Source of the DNA: Hymenobacter sp. APR13
Lineage (GTDB): Bacteria; Bacteroidota; Bacteroidia; Cytophagales; Hymenobacteraceae
Direction: 5' to 3'
Assembly (NCBI RefSeq): GCF_000737515.1
Contig: NZ_CP006587.1
Coordinates: forward strand, 1,491,001 to 1,555,000
Length of the DNA: 64,000 nt
The notes under the pieces are model-generated. The model worked only from the letters and a program-made list of their open reading frames with translations. It did not search any database and was not told where the DNA came from. Both the position numbers and the translations under genes were made by a program. Positions 53,829 to 64,000 of the stretch are shown here, piece by piece (the stretch's first letter is position 1; each line of letters opens with the position of its first letter).

Positions 53829-54719
53829 TTACCGGCTGGCAGCCAGGGCCTCAGCACCACCCACGATTTCAAGAATCTCGGTGGTAATGGCGGCCTGACG
53901 CGTACGGTTGTAGGTCAGCTTCAGCGACTTGAGCAGCTCACCGGCGTTTTCGGTGGCTTTCTCCATCGCCGTCATGCGGGCGCCGTGCTCCGAAGCGTTG
54001 CTTTCCAGTACAGCCTTATACAGCTGCACCTTCAGCGACTGGGGAATCAGGGTCTGCACGATTTCCTCTTTCGAGGGCTCGAAGATGTAGTCCACGTTCG
54101 AGGTCTGCACGGCGGCCGGGTTGGGCTCGGCAGGCACCAGCGGCAGCAGCTGCTCCGTCCGGATGATCTGCGTGGCCACGTTGCGGAACTCGTTGTAGAC
54201 CATCACCACCTCGTCGTACTGGCCGGCCCGGAAGCCGTCCATGGCCTGCTCGGCCGCTTCGCGCACCGTGTCAAACGACAGCTTGCCGAACACGTGCGTG
54301 TAGTTGCCTACCACTGCCCCACGGCGGCTGAAGTAGTCGTGCGACTTCTTGCCGATAGCCATGTAGGCGACGTTGCCGGCAGCGGCCTGCGTGGCGTAGC
54401 GCTCCTGCACCAGGGCATTCACGCCCTTGAACACGTTGCTGTTGAACGCACCGGCCAGGCCGCGGTCCGAGGTAATGGCAATCACCAGTACCCGGCTCAC
54501 CTCGCGCTGCTCGGCGTATTCGCTCACCACGTCGTCGCCGACCTGGGCCGTCAGATTCGTCAGGATGCTGTTGAGCCGCTGCGCGTAGGGGCGCATACGC
54601 AGGATGTTGTCCTGCGCCCGCCGCAGCTTGGCCGCCGCCACCATCTTCATGGCTTTGGTGATCTGCTGCGTGCTTTGCACCGATACGATGCGGTTACGGA
54701 CTTCTTTTAAGCTAGCCAT
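53829..54719 (-). CDS. atpG: ATP synthase F1 gamma subunit
   Basis: This 296-residue central-stalk protein rotates inside the alpha3beta3 ring. The N-terminal helix KEVRNRIVSVQSTQQITKAMKMVAAAKLRRAQ and the C-terminal helix ATENAGELLKSLKLTYNRTRQAAITTEILEIVGGAEAL are both diagnostic. It is the last gene of the operon; a palindromic spacer of 108 bases separates it from atpA. Confidence 0.97.
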   Translation of the reverse strand: MASLKEVRNRIVSVQSTQQITKAMKMVAAAKLRRAQDNILRMRPYAQRLNSILTNLTAQVGDDVVSEYAEQREVSRVLVIAITSDRGLAGAFNSNVFKGVNALVQERYATQAAAGNVAYMAIGKKSHDYFSRRGAVVGNYTHVFGKLSFDTVREAAEQAMDGFRAGQYDEVVMVYNEFRNVATQIIRTEQLLPLVPAEPNPAAVQTSNVDYIFEPSKEEIVQTLIPQSLKVQLYKAVLESNASEHGARMTAMEKATENAGELLKSLKLTYNRTRQAAITTEILEIVGGAEALAASR

Positions 54720-54732
54720 GTCGTTGAGAATT

Positions 54733-54827
54733 AGTAATTAATAATTAAGAATTAAGAATTGCTGTTCAGGCAATCTGTGCCCGGAGCAGCAACCCCCAAT
54801 TCTTAATTACTAATTCTTAATTATTAA

Positions 54828-54832
<5 letters not shown>
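54733..54832. repeat. AT-rich palindromic spacer between atpA and atpG
   Basis: AGTAATTAATAATTAAGAATT at the left (54733-54761) is the inverse of the right arm (54797-54832) apart from a seven-base duplication. The same words recur at 63277-63388. The right arm overlaps the atpA stop codon. The unit may be a mobile REP-like palindrome or a processing site. Confidence 0.85.
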
Positions 54833-56411
<1,579 letters not shown>

Positions 56412-56416
56412 GTGGA

Positions 56417-56977
56417 TTATAGTTGAGATTGGTAGGGGTTCTTCAAGAATTCGGTGCGCAGCTTGCGCAACCGGAAGCTCACGGAGTCGTCGAGGAGCCG
56501 GTCGCCGACGCGCAGCACGAAGCCGCCGATCAGCGAAGCGTCCACCTTCTCGGTGAGGGTCACCTGCTGGAGGCCGGTCTGCTGGCGAACCAGCGACTCC
56601 AGCTCCGTGCGCAGGGCCGGCGTCAGCGGCATAGCCGTCGTGACTTCGGCCAGCTGCACACCGCGCAGGCTGTTGTATTGGGTCAGAAACTCGGCACCAA
56701 TAAATTCCAGCGCGCTTTCGCGGTTTTTCTGGGTGACGATGGTGAAGAACTTCTCGGTGAGGTTCGACACCTTGCCCCCGAATACGGCGCGCAGGATGGC
56801 CAGCTTCTTGTCGTGCTTGACGATGGGGTTGCGCAGCAACAGGCGCAGGTCGCGGCTCTCGGTCAACGTTTTGTTGAACAAGTCCATGTCGTCCTTCACC
56901 TGCTCCAGCGTACCCTGCTCCTCGGCCAAATCGAGCAACGACTTGGCATAGCGGGAGGCAACTCGTAGTTCAGACAT
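56417..56977 (-). CDS. atpH: ATP synthase F1 delta subunit
   Basis: This 186-residue stator protein joins the F1 head to the b subunit. The N-terminal bundle begins [29 protein letters not shown], and the C-terminal signature [28 protein letters not shown] is diagnostic. A 91-base spacer separates it from atpF, with only five bases to atpA. Confidence 0.95.
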   Translation of the reverse strand: MSELRVASRYAKSLLDLAEEQGTLEQVKDDMDLFNKTLTESRDLRLLLRNPIVKHDKKLAILRAVFGGKVSNLTEKFFTIVTQKNRESALEFIGAEFLTQYNSLRGVQLAEVTTAMPLTPALRTELESLVRQQTGLQQVTLTEKVDASLIGGFVLRVGDRLLDDSVSFRLRKLRTEFLKNPYQSQL

Positions 56978-56984
56978 TGCTTGT

Positions 56985-57078
56985 AGTATTGAGTAGTTGG
57001 TAGTAAGTATTAAGACAGGTTGGCTTGGGGCATCCCCAATCTCACTACTTAATACTGAATACTCGCTACTAATTCAGG
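56985..57078. repeat. Imperfect palindromic spacer between atpF and atpH
   Basis: AGTATTGAGTAGTT and AAGTATTAAG at 56985-57014 face CTTAATACTGAATACT at 57049-57064. Pairing is imperfect and spaced by a GC-rich centre. The words are related to TATTGAGTATTGAG at 38798, so this is a degenerate copy of a dispersed palindrome rather than a clean element. The right end touches the atpF stop. Confidence 0.55.
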
Positions 57079-57563
57079 TTTACTTCCTTCAGGTACGAGT
57101 CGACGAGCTGCTGCTGGGCGGGCTGGTCGGCCAGCTCACGGCGCAGGATACGCTCGGCAATATCAATCGACAGCTTGGCAGCGGTGTTTTTCACCTCGGC
57201 CAGGGCGGCGTTTTTCTCGTTCTGAATGGCTTCGCGGGCCTGCACAATCATGCGGCCGCCTTCTTCCGTCGCCTTGGTCTTAGCCGTCTCGATGAGCTGG
57301 TTGGACACTTCAGTGGCTTCCTTCAGAATACGGTCGCGCTCCATGCGGGCGTCGGCCAGCAGCTTTTCGTTGCCGGCTTTGAGCTGCTGCATTTCGAGCT
57401 TGGCCTGGTCGGCCATGCGCAGGGCATCATCGATGGAGCTTTCCCGCTCTTTCAACGAGCTCAGGATGGGCTTCCAGGCAAACGCGCGCAGCAAGAGCAG
57501 CACGATGCCGAAAATCACCAGCTGCCAAAAGATAAGGCCTAATTCGGGCGTTACAATTTGCAT
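57069..57563 (-). CDS. atpF: ATP synthase F0 subunit b
   Basis: This 164-residue peripheral-stalk protein has one N-terminal membrane helix (GLIFWQLVIFGIVLLLLRAFAWKPI) and a long charged coiled coil to the C terminus. The position between atpE and atpH is the standard order. Upstream, a 165-base spacer holds the hairpin at 57665-57708. Confidence 0.95.
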   Translation of the reverse strand: MQIVTPELGLIFWQLVIFGIVLLLLRAFAWKPILSSLKERESSIDDALRMADQAKLEMQQLKAGNEKLLADARMERDRILKEATEVSNQLIETAKTKATEEGGRMIVQAREAIQNEKNAALAEVKNTAAKLSIDIAERILRRELADQPAQQQLVDSYLKEVNLN

Positions 57564-57664
57564 GAGGGAGTAGAGAAATCAGTAGTGAATCCGTAAAATC
57601 CGGGCCGCAAAGATGATGCAGCCATAACACAGCTGCTCAGCCGGCCAGCCCGGAAAAACCAAGA

Positions 57665-57708
57665 CAGCCCGCTACGCCGTGCGCTGAAGCGACGCGCGCA
57701 GCGGGCTG
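57665..57708 (-). terminator. Hairpin between atpE and atpF
   Basis: The stem CAGCCCGCT/AGCGGGCTG, with more GC pairing inside, lies 21 bases after the atpE stop. It has no T-run, so it more likely protects the atpE end of the mRNA or attenuates downstream genes, which would favour the high c-subunit stoichiometry. Confidence 0.65.
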
Positions 57709-57728
57709 CTCGTGTACTACCTCTATCC

Positions 57729-59109
<1,381 letters not shown>

Positions 59110-59142
59110 TCAGAACGGTTTAGGGTTTTTGGGGCAAAATAC

Positions 59143-59550
59143 TTATTTCGCCGTTTCACCCGGTTTTGAAAACGGGCGCAAGTTACTCAGAACGGCCCAG
59201 ACTTCAAATCCGGCAAAGAGAAAATACAAGACAAAGAAACTTCCTACGAAGGCCCACTGCCCGTTGCCTTCGCGACTGCCACCCGTAAGCAGGTAGACCA
59301 GCACCAGACCCGCCGACAGCAACATGCGCGCTACCATCGACCCGAAATAGGCTCCCATGAAGTGGTTGGGATTGGCCCGGACCAGCCGCGCCGTAAACCA
59401 ATAGATAAGGGCCGTGAGTGCCGCGAAAAACCCCAGCAGATACGGCGCCAGCGGATGCACGACGGCAGTGCCGTAGCGGGCATTCAGCAGGTAGAGCGTG
59501 CCGTAGAGCAGCAAAACCAGCAGGAGCAGCAGGCGGAAAAAGCGGAGCAA
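59143..59550 (-). CDS. AtpI-like small membrane protein, probable TTG start
   Basis: This 135-residue four-helix membrane protein is encoded between atpZ and atpB. No ATG lies at a sensible point; the TTG at 59550, just downstream of a TACCTTTG promoter element, gives LLRFFRLLLLLVLLLYGTLYLL as the first helix. The other helices are LGFFAALTALIYWFTA, MVARMLLSAGLVLVYLL and FVGSFFVLYFLFAGFEVWAVL. Position and layout fit an AtpI-like chaperone for c-ring assembly. Sequence similarity is weak, so the role is inferred. Confidence 0.72.
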   Translation of the reverse strand: MLRFFRLLLLLVLLLYGTLYLLNARYGTAVVHPLAPYLLGFFAALTALIYWFTARLVRANPNHFMGAYFGSMVARMLLSAGLVLVYLLTGGSREGNGQWAFVGSFFVLYFLFAGFEVWAVLSNLRPFSKPGETAK

Positions 59551-59577
59551 CGCGGGGGGATTTAGAGGATGGGGCCG

Positions 59578-59585
59578 CAAAGGTA
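59578..59585 (-). promoter_or_regulatory. Bacteroidota -7 promoter element inside the atp operon
   Basis: On the minus strand this reads TACCTTTG, an exact TAnnTTTG match 27 bases before the TTG start. A TTG sits 16 bases upstream, where a -33 element would be. It may be an internal promoter for the AtpI-like gene and atpB onward. Confidence 0.6.
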
Positions 59586-59656
59586 CGGCGCCCGCGGCTA
59601 CCAACCACGCATTCAGCGTATTTTCGCTGCCGGCCGAACCGCGTACCCGCGGGCCG

Positions 59657-59875
59657 CTACTTCTCCGATACTTCCCGGATGACCAGATACATGGCGACAA
59701 ACACACCGAACAGGGTGAGCCCCACCGTCCCCCACGGCTCACTGCCGTAGCGTCCATCCAGCCAGACGCCCAGCCAGGTACACAGGCCAATGGTGGCCAG
59801 CATCTGAAAGCCGACGCCCATAAAACGGGCAAAATTGCCCCCGGGGGGCATGGGAGGAGTGGGAGTATCGGGCAT
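59657..59875 (-). CDS. atpZ: AtpZ/AtpI-family ATP synthase accessory protein
   Basis: This 72-residue protein, first in the atp operon, has two membrane helices: FARFMGVGFQMLATIGLCTWLGVWL and WGTVGLTLFGVFVAMYLVIREV. The turn DGRYGSEPW and the overall length match the small AtpZ family that helps F0 assembly and magnesium handling. I used the ATG at 59875. The divergent porW start lies 194 bases away, so both promoters share that gap. Confidence 0.85.
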   Translation of the reverse strand: MPDTPTPPMPPGGNFARFMGVGFQMLATIGLCTWLGVWLDGRYGSEPWGTVGLTLFGVFVAMYLVIREVSEK

Positions 59876-60068
59876 GACGGGGCGAGTTGGGAGTGGCGAA
59901 GGTAACCGAATACGGGCTGGAACGGGTGTACGCAAACCGCTCCTTCGGCAGATACCGGCGCGGCTGGGAAAAAGGCGTAATTTTACCCAACGTGCGTCGT
60001 TATGACCTCTGCATTGCGCCAAAGCTGAACATTCCGGCTGGTTTTGCGCGTTGGCGTATTCGTAAGCT

Positions 60069-63000
60069 ATGCTCCCGACATCTGTGTTGACTTCTTCTCC
60101 GGTTTTTCGTCTGTTTTCCGGCTCTGTGGCCGCTTTGGTGGTAGTAGCAGGCGCGGGGGGCTGCGCTTCTGAGCGGCGCGGCGTGGTAGGCCACGCCTAC
60201 GACAACGTGGTGGCGCGCGACAATGGCTACTTCCTGGCCCGCGAGAAAATGCGCGAAACTGAGGCCAAGCTGTATACGGCCCGCCTGAACGACTACAACC
60301 GAGTGCTGCCGCTGTTCCCGACCATGGATGAGGCCGCCGCCAAGGCCATTACAGCCGATATGGACGAGGTAGTGAAGAAGGCCTCGCTGCCGATTCAGTA
60401 CCGCTCGGCTTCTGACTGGACCGACGACGCCTACATCCTCATTGGCAAGAGCCGCTTCTATAAGATGGAGTATGAGGATGCGGCCAAGACGTTTAAGTAT
60501 GTCAACAGCATCAGCAAGGATGCCGATGCCAAGCACGAGGCCCTGATTTGGCTGATGCGCACGTTTGTGGCCACCAAGGAGTTGGAAAACGCCAAAGCTG
60601 TATCGGACCTGCTCGACAAGGAGGAAGGGCGCGAGGCCAACGCCAAGGAGCTGTTTCTGACCCGCGCCGACTATTACCTGAAAGTGGGGGAGCCGGCCAA
60701 GGCAATTGAGAACCTGGAAAAGGCCATTCCGCTGATTGAACCGAAAAACGAACGGTCGCGCACGCGCTACATCCTGGCGCAGCTCTACCAGGAGCAGGGC
60801 GACGACAAGAAGGCATACGCCGAGCTCAACCAGATTCTGAAGAAGAACCCGCCCTACGAGCTGGATTTCTTTGCTAAGCTCATGCTGGGGCAGGTTTCGG
60901 ACCTCAACAACAACGACAAGGCCCGGCTGGACAAGTATTTCGCCAAGCTGCTCAAGGATTCCAAGAACAAGGAGTACCGCGACAAAATTTACTACGAGAT
61001 GGCGCGGCTCGACTACCGGCAGAAGCGCTACCCGGAGGCGCTGGGGCTGCTGCAGAAGTCGGCGCGGGCTGCTACCAGCAACCAGGCCCAGAAGTCGTAC
61101 ACCTACCTGCTGGCCGGCCGCATCTACTATGAGAACCTGCAGAAGTACCGCCTGGCGGCCGCCTACTACGACAGCACGGTGCAGAACCTGCCCAAAGAGG
61201 CCATCGGCTACGCGGCTACGGCCGAGCGGGCGGCCATTCTGAAGGACTTTGCCACGCAGTACACCATCATTGAAACCCAGGACAGCCTGCAGGCGCTGGC
61301 CCGGCTGGACACCAGCGCCCTGCGCACCCGCCTCGTGGCCTACGCCGATGCCGAGCTGACCGCCCGCCGCAAGGCCGCCGAAGCTGCCGCGGCCCGGCAG
61401 GAGCTGGCCAGCCGCCGCCAGACAGCCACCGGTCCCAGCTCGTCCCGCGACCTGCAAACAGGCCTCGACCCGGCCGACTTCATTGAAGGCAGCACCGGGG
61501 CTAAATGGTATTTCGACAACCCGACGTCCCTGAGCACGGCCCGCGCCGACTTTATCCGGAAGTGGGGCGACCGGCCGCTGCAGGACAACTGGCGCTTTGT
61601 GAGCGTGGCCAGCTCGTCGCCGGTGGCGGCGCGCAACGGCGGGGCGCCCGTGAATACGGTGGGGGCCGGCAGCACCAACGTCACGGCCGGTGCTACTACG
61701 GCGCTGGGCAAGGTGGCCGACGACCCGGAAGCGCAGCAACGGGCGCTGGTGGCGCAGTACCGGCAGAACATTCCGCTCACGAGTGAGCAGCTGAAGTCGT
61801 CCAACAGCCAGGTGGAAGAAGCCCTGTTTGCGCTGGGCGGCATCTACAACCAGCAGCTGCGCGAGCCGGTGCCGGCCGCCCAGACCTACGAGAAGCTGCT
61901 CGAGCGCTACGCCGCCAGCAAGCACCTGCCGGAAACCTACTACAGCCTGTACCTGATTTACAAGGAGCAGAACGAGCTGGCCAAAGCCGAAGTGTACGCC
62001 CAGCGGCTCCGCCAGGAGTTCCCGACCTCGGCCTACGCCCGGCTGGCCGCCGACCCCGAGTATCTGCGCCGCACCTCGCTGGTGAATGCGCAGGTGGTGG
62101 TGAAGGTGGATTCGGCGTTTGCGCTTTACAAGGAACAGGAGTTCAAGAAGTCGTCGGCGGTGCTGGCGCGCACCACCAAGCAGTTTCCGGAGTCCGACCT
62201 CAACGACCGGATAGCCTACCTGCGCGCCCTGATTGCACTGCGCACCCAGCCGCCGCTGGTGGCCCGGGCCGCGCTGGAGAAGTTCGCCACTGACTACGCC
62301 TCCTCGCCGCTGGCCACCGAGGCCCGCACACTGCTGGGCTCCTACAAAAAGTATGAGGCCGGCGAAATCGTGGGGGCACTGGCCTCCACGCAGAAGCCCG
62401 ACGTGTCGATGTTCCGGCCCGGCGAGGTGAACAACCGCATGCGCATTCTGTACGGCGAAAACGAAACCCCGGCGCCCCGCCCAGCGCCCGCACCAGCCAC
62501 CAAGCAGCCCGCACCGACGGATTCCAGCCCTAAAACGGCACCAACCACCAGCACTTCTCCCGCAGCTACGGCTCCGGCCACCACTCCGGCGGCTCCCGCA
62601 ACTACCCCAGCTACGCCAACGCCGGCCACGGATTCGGTGGCGGCCGCCAAACCGGCAGCGCCGGCCATGGACCCGGCCAAAGCGGCACGCATGGCTGCAG
62701 CGCAGGCGCGGGCCCGCGGCAAGAAAGTCCCGAAAGCTGCCCCGGCTACCACAGCGCCGGCTGCGGCCCCCTCTCCTACTCCGGCAGCACCTGCTACCAG
62801 CACTCCGGCTTCCCCGGCACCCACTTCTACCACTCCGGCCACTTCAGCTACGCCAGCGCCTGCTACCCCGGCGCCAGCAGTGCCTGCTCCAGCGTCCCCT
62901 GCTTCGCCCTACACTGCCAATGCTGCCGCCGGCCATGCCGTAGTGCTCGTTTTCCCGAAAGGTGCCGCTGCCCTGAAAGACCTGCAGACGCAGCTCAGCG

Positions 63001-63272
63001 CCTACAACGGCCGCTTCTACCGTGCCAACAACCTGCAGGTGCAGCAGCAGCCCCTCGGCGACTCGCTGGAGCTGGTGGTGGTGCAGGGCCTGGTGGGCGC
63101 CAAAGTGGCCCAGAGCTACGGCCTGAAACTGCGCGGCCCCCAGTCGCCGCTTAGCAAGCTGCGCGGCGCGGGTTACCAAACCCTCATCATTGGTATTGAT
63201 AATCTGCCGCTGCTGCTTCAGCGCCGCGACGTTGAAGAGTATCAGCGCTTTTACCAGCAGACGTACCGTTAA
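60069..63272 (+). CDS. porW: T9SS periplasmic lipoprotein PorW/SprE
   Basis: This 1067-residue TPR lipoprotein has a signal peptide ending in lipobox GAGGCAS. The N-terminal part (about 35-430) has many TPR-like helical pairs; the start AYDNVVARDNGYFLAREKMRE is typical of the SprE/PorW family. A second TPR set spans about 560-800. Residues about 800-950 are an Ala/Pro/Thr linker, and the last 115 residues form a small alpha/beta domain (HAVVLVFPKGAAALKDLQTQL). PorW/SprE is needed for T9SS secretion and gliding in Bacteroidota. It serves the T9SS substrates seen in this window. Confidence 0.85.
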   Translation: MLPTSVLTSSPVFRLFSGSVAALVVVAGAGGCASERRGVVGHAYDNVVARDNGYFLAREKMRETEAKLYTARLNDYNRVLPLFPTMDEAAAKAITADMDEVVKKASLPIQYRSASDWTDDAYILIGKSRFYKMEYEDAAKTFKYVNSISKDADAKHEALIWLMRTFVATKELENAKAVSDLLDKEEGREANAKELFLTRADYYLKVGEPAKAIENLEKAIPLIEPKNERSRTRYILAQLYQEQGDDKKAYAELNQILKKNPPYELDFFAKLMLGQVSDLNNNDKARLDKYFAKLLKDSKNKEYRDKIYYEMARLDYRQKRYPEALGLLQKSARAATSNQAQKSYTYLLAGRIYYENLQKYRLAAAYYDSTVQNLPKEAIGYAATAERAAILKDFATQYTIIETQDSLQALARLDTSALRTRLVAYADAELTARRKAAEAAAARQELASRRQTATGPSSSRDLQTGLDPADFIEGSTGAKWYFDNPTSLSTARADFIRKWGDRPLQDNWRFVSVASSSPVAARNGGAPVNTVGAGSTNVTAGATTALGKVADDPEAQQRALVAQYRQNIPLTSEQLKSSNSQVEEALFALGGIYNQQLREPVPAAQTYEKLLERYAASKHLPETYYSLYLIYKEQNELAKAEVYAQRLRQEFPTSAYARLAADPEYLRRTSLVNAQVVVKVDSAFALYKEQEFKKSSAVLARTTKQFPESDLNDRIAYLRALIALRTQPPLVARAALEKFATDYASSPLATEARTLLGSYKKYEAGEIVGALASTQKPDVSMFRPGEVNNRMRILYGENETPAPRPAPAPATKQPAPTDSSPKTAPTTSTSPAATAPATTPAAPATTPATPTPATDSVAAAKPAAPAMDPAKAARMAAAQARARGKKVPKAAPATTAPAAAPSPTPAAPATSTPASPAPTSTTPATSATPAPATPAPAVPAPASPASPYTANAAAGHAVVLVFPKGAAALKDLQTQLSAYNGRFYRANNLQVQQQPLGDSLELVVVQGLVGAKVAQSYGLKLRGPQSPLSKLRGAGYQTLIIGIDNLPLLLQRRDVEEYQRFYQQTYR

Positions 63273-63276
63273 CTTG

Positions 63277-63388
63277 AATTAAGAATTAGTAATGAGGAAT
63301 TAGTAATTGCCTTACGAGCTGCAGAAATACGCAATGCAGCCCGTGAGTCAGTTGCCAATTCCTCATTCCTGATTCTTAATTACTAATT
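63277..63388. repeat. AT-rich palindromic spacer between porW and the PBP gene
   Basis: AATTAAGAATTAGTAATGAG at 63277-63296 and its continuation face an imperfect inverse copy at 63356-63388. The words match the palindrome at 54733-54832. It covers almost the whole intergenic gap and ends eight bases before the next start codon. Confidence 0.8.
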
Positions 63389-63395
63389 AAGAAAA

Positions 63396-64000
63396 ATGGC
63401 TTACCCCGCCACCAAGACCAAAACTACCTCCCGCAAACCTCAACACCCGGGCCGGTTCACGGGCCTGGCTCGCACCATGTGGCTGCTGTTTGGCGCCGGC
63501 GTAGTGGGCATGCTGCTGTTCGTATTTGCCGTCAGCATCAACTTTCTGAACCTGTTCGGGCAGATGCCCAACCTGAAGACGCTGGAAAGCCCCCGCAGTG
63601 AGCTGGCCTCGGAAGTGTACTCGGCCGATGGCGTGCTGATGGGCAAATACTTCCGCGAAAACCGCACGCCGGTGGCCTACGAAGAGCTGGCCCAGACCAC
63701 GATTGACGCCCTGATTGCCACCGAGGATGCCCGCTTCGAGGAGCACTCCGGCATCGACCCCAAAGCCCTGGCCCGTGTGGCATCTGGCGTGGTGCGCGGC
63801 GGCAAGAACGGCGGCGGCTCCACGCTCAGCCAGCAGCTGGCCAAGATGCTGTTCCGCACCCGCGAAGACCTCAACAACGGCCGCCTCAACGAAGCGCCGC
63901 TGCTGGGCATGGTCATCACCAAAACCAAGGAGTGGATTCTGGCCGTGCGCCTGGAGCGCAACTACACCAAGCGCGAAATCCTGCGCATGTACCTCAACAC
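63396..64000 (+). CDS. mrcA: Class A penicillin-binding protein (PBP1A-like), 5' part
   Basis: This gene is truncated at the window edge after about 201 codons. It has a basic cytoplasmic tail, a membrane anchor (LFGAGVVGMLLFVFAVSINF) and the start of the GT51 glycosyltransferase domain: the catalytic Glu block ATEDARFEEHSGIDPKALAR near 109, then GGSTLSQQLAKMLF and WILAVRLERNYTKREILRMYLN. The enzyme polymerises lipid II and, through its unseen C-terminal transpeptidase, cross-links peptidoglycan. Confidence 0.95.
   Translation, partial: MAYPATKTKTTSRKPQHPGRFTGLARTMWLLFGAGVVGMLLFVFAVSINFLNLFGQMPNLKTLESPRSELASEVYSADGVLMGKYFRENRTPVAYEELAQTTIDALIATEDARFEEHSGIDPKALARVASGVVRGGKNGGGSTLSQQLAKMLFRTREDLNNGRLNEAPLLGMVITKTKEWILAVRLERNYTKREILRMYLN

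Overview
The window reads as a chromosomal segment of a high-GC Bacteroidota bacterium, most likely a Hymenobacter-like member of the Cytophagales. Supporting signs are a hybrid two-component system with a periplasmic sugar-binding domain, a PorW/SprE-type type IX secretion (T9SS) lipoprotein, proteins with C-terminal T9SS sorting domains, TAnnTTTG-type promoter elements, an F-ATPase operon without atpD and atpC, and many intergenic palindromes. I see no rRNA, tRNA or CRISPR array.

Layout. 1-3541: a truncated sugar-porter gene and its probable sensor/regulator. 3867-8202: an arsenic cluster, with a palindromic operator, arsR, a Cys-tailed DUF6428 protein, a metallophosphoesterase, acr3 and an arsO-type monooxygenase; there is no arsC. 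8345-15998: a five-PAS histidine kinase and small envelope or housekeeping genes (SDR, HExxH protein, NlpC/P60 peptidase, DUF1232 protein), ending with an acyl-carrier-like protein that lacks the usual serine. 16190-23371: a tetR-tolC-adaptor-RND efflux operon with a candidate TetR operator. 23535-29364: ispF, two tandem M28 peptidases (the second without two zinc ligands), a small hypothetical gene and lutB. 29389-31039: a lower-GC HipB-HipS-HipT type toxin-antitoxin operon with paired operator half-sites. 31115-38711: a channel-like membrane protein and a 2042-residue secreted beta-helix protein. 38840-50460: metabolism and repair (sdaAA, M48 protease, msrB, ChaN/EreA-like protein, lipoprotein, nnr, UbiA-like protein, ppa, PafA-type phosphatase with a frameshift at the signal-peptide junction, HAD phosphatase). 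50654-53659: a T9SS repeat-protein gene broken by an IS3-family element. 53829-59875: atpZ, an AtpI-like gene and atpBEFHAG. 60069-64000: porW/sprE and the start of a class A penicillin-binding protein.

The points most worth a second look are the tripartite Hip module with an N-terminal zinc ribbon on the kinase, the M28 probable pseudoenzyme, the Ser-to-Thr carrier protein, the arsenic cluster with a phosphoesterase in place of a reductase, the A7 frameshift in the phosphatase, the IS insertion with associated loss of host sequence, and the network of perfect intergenic palindromes. Family names come from motif recognition by eye; no database search was run.
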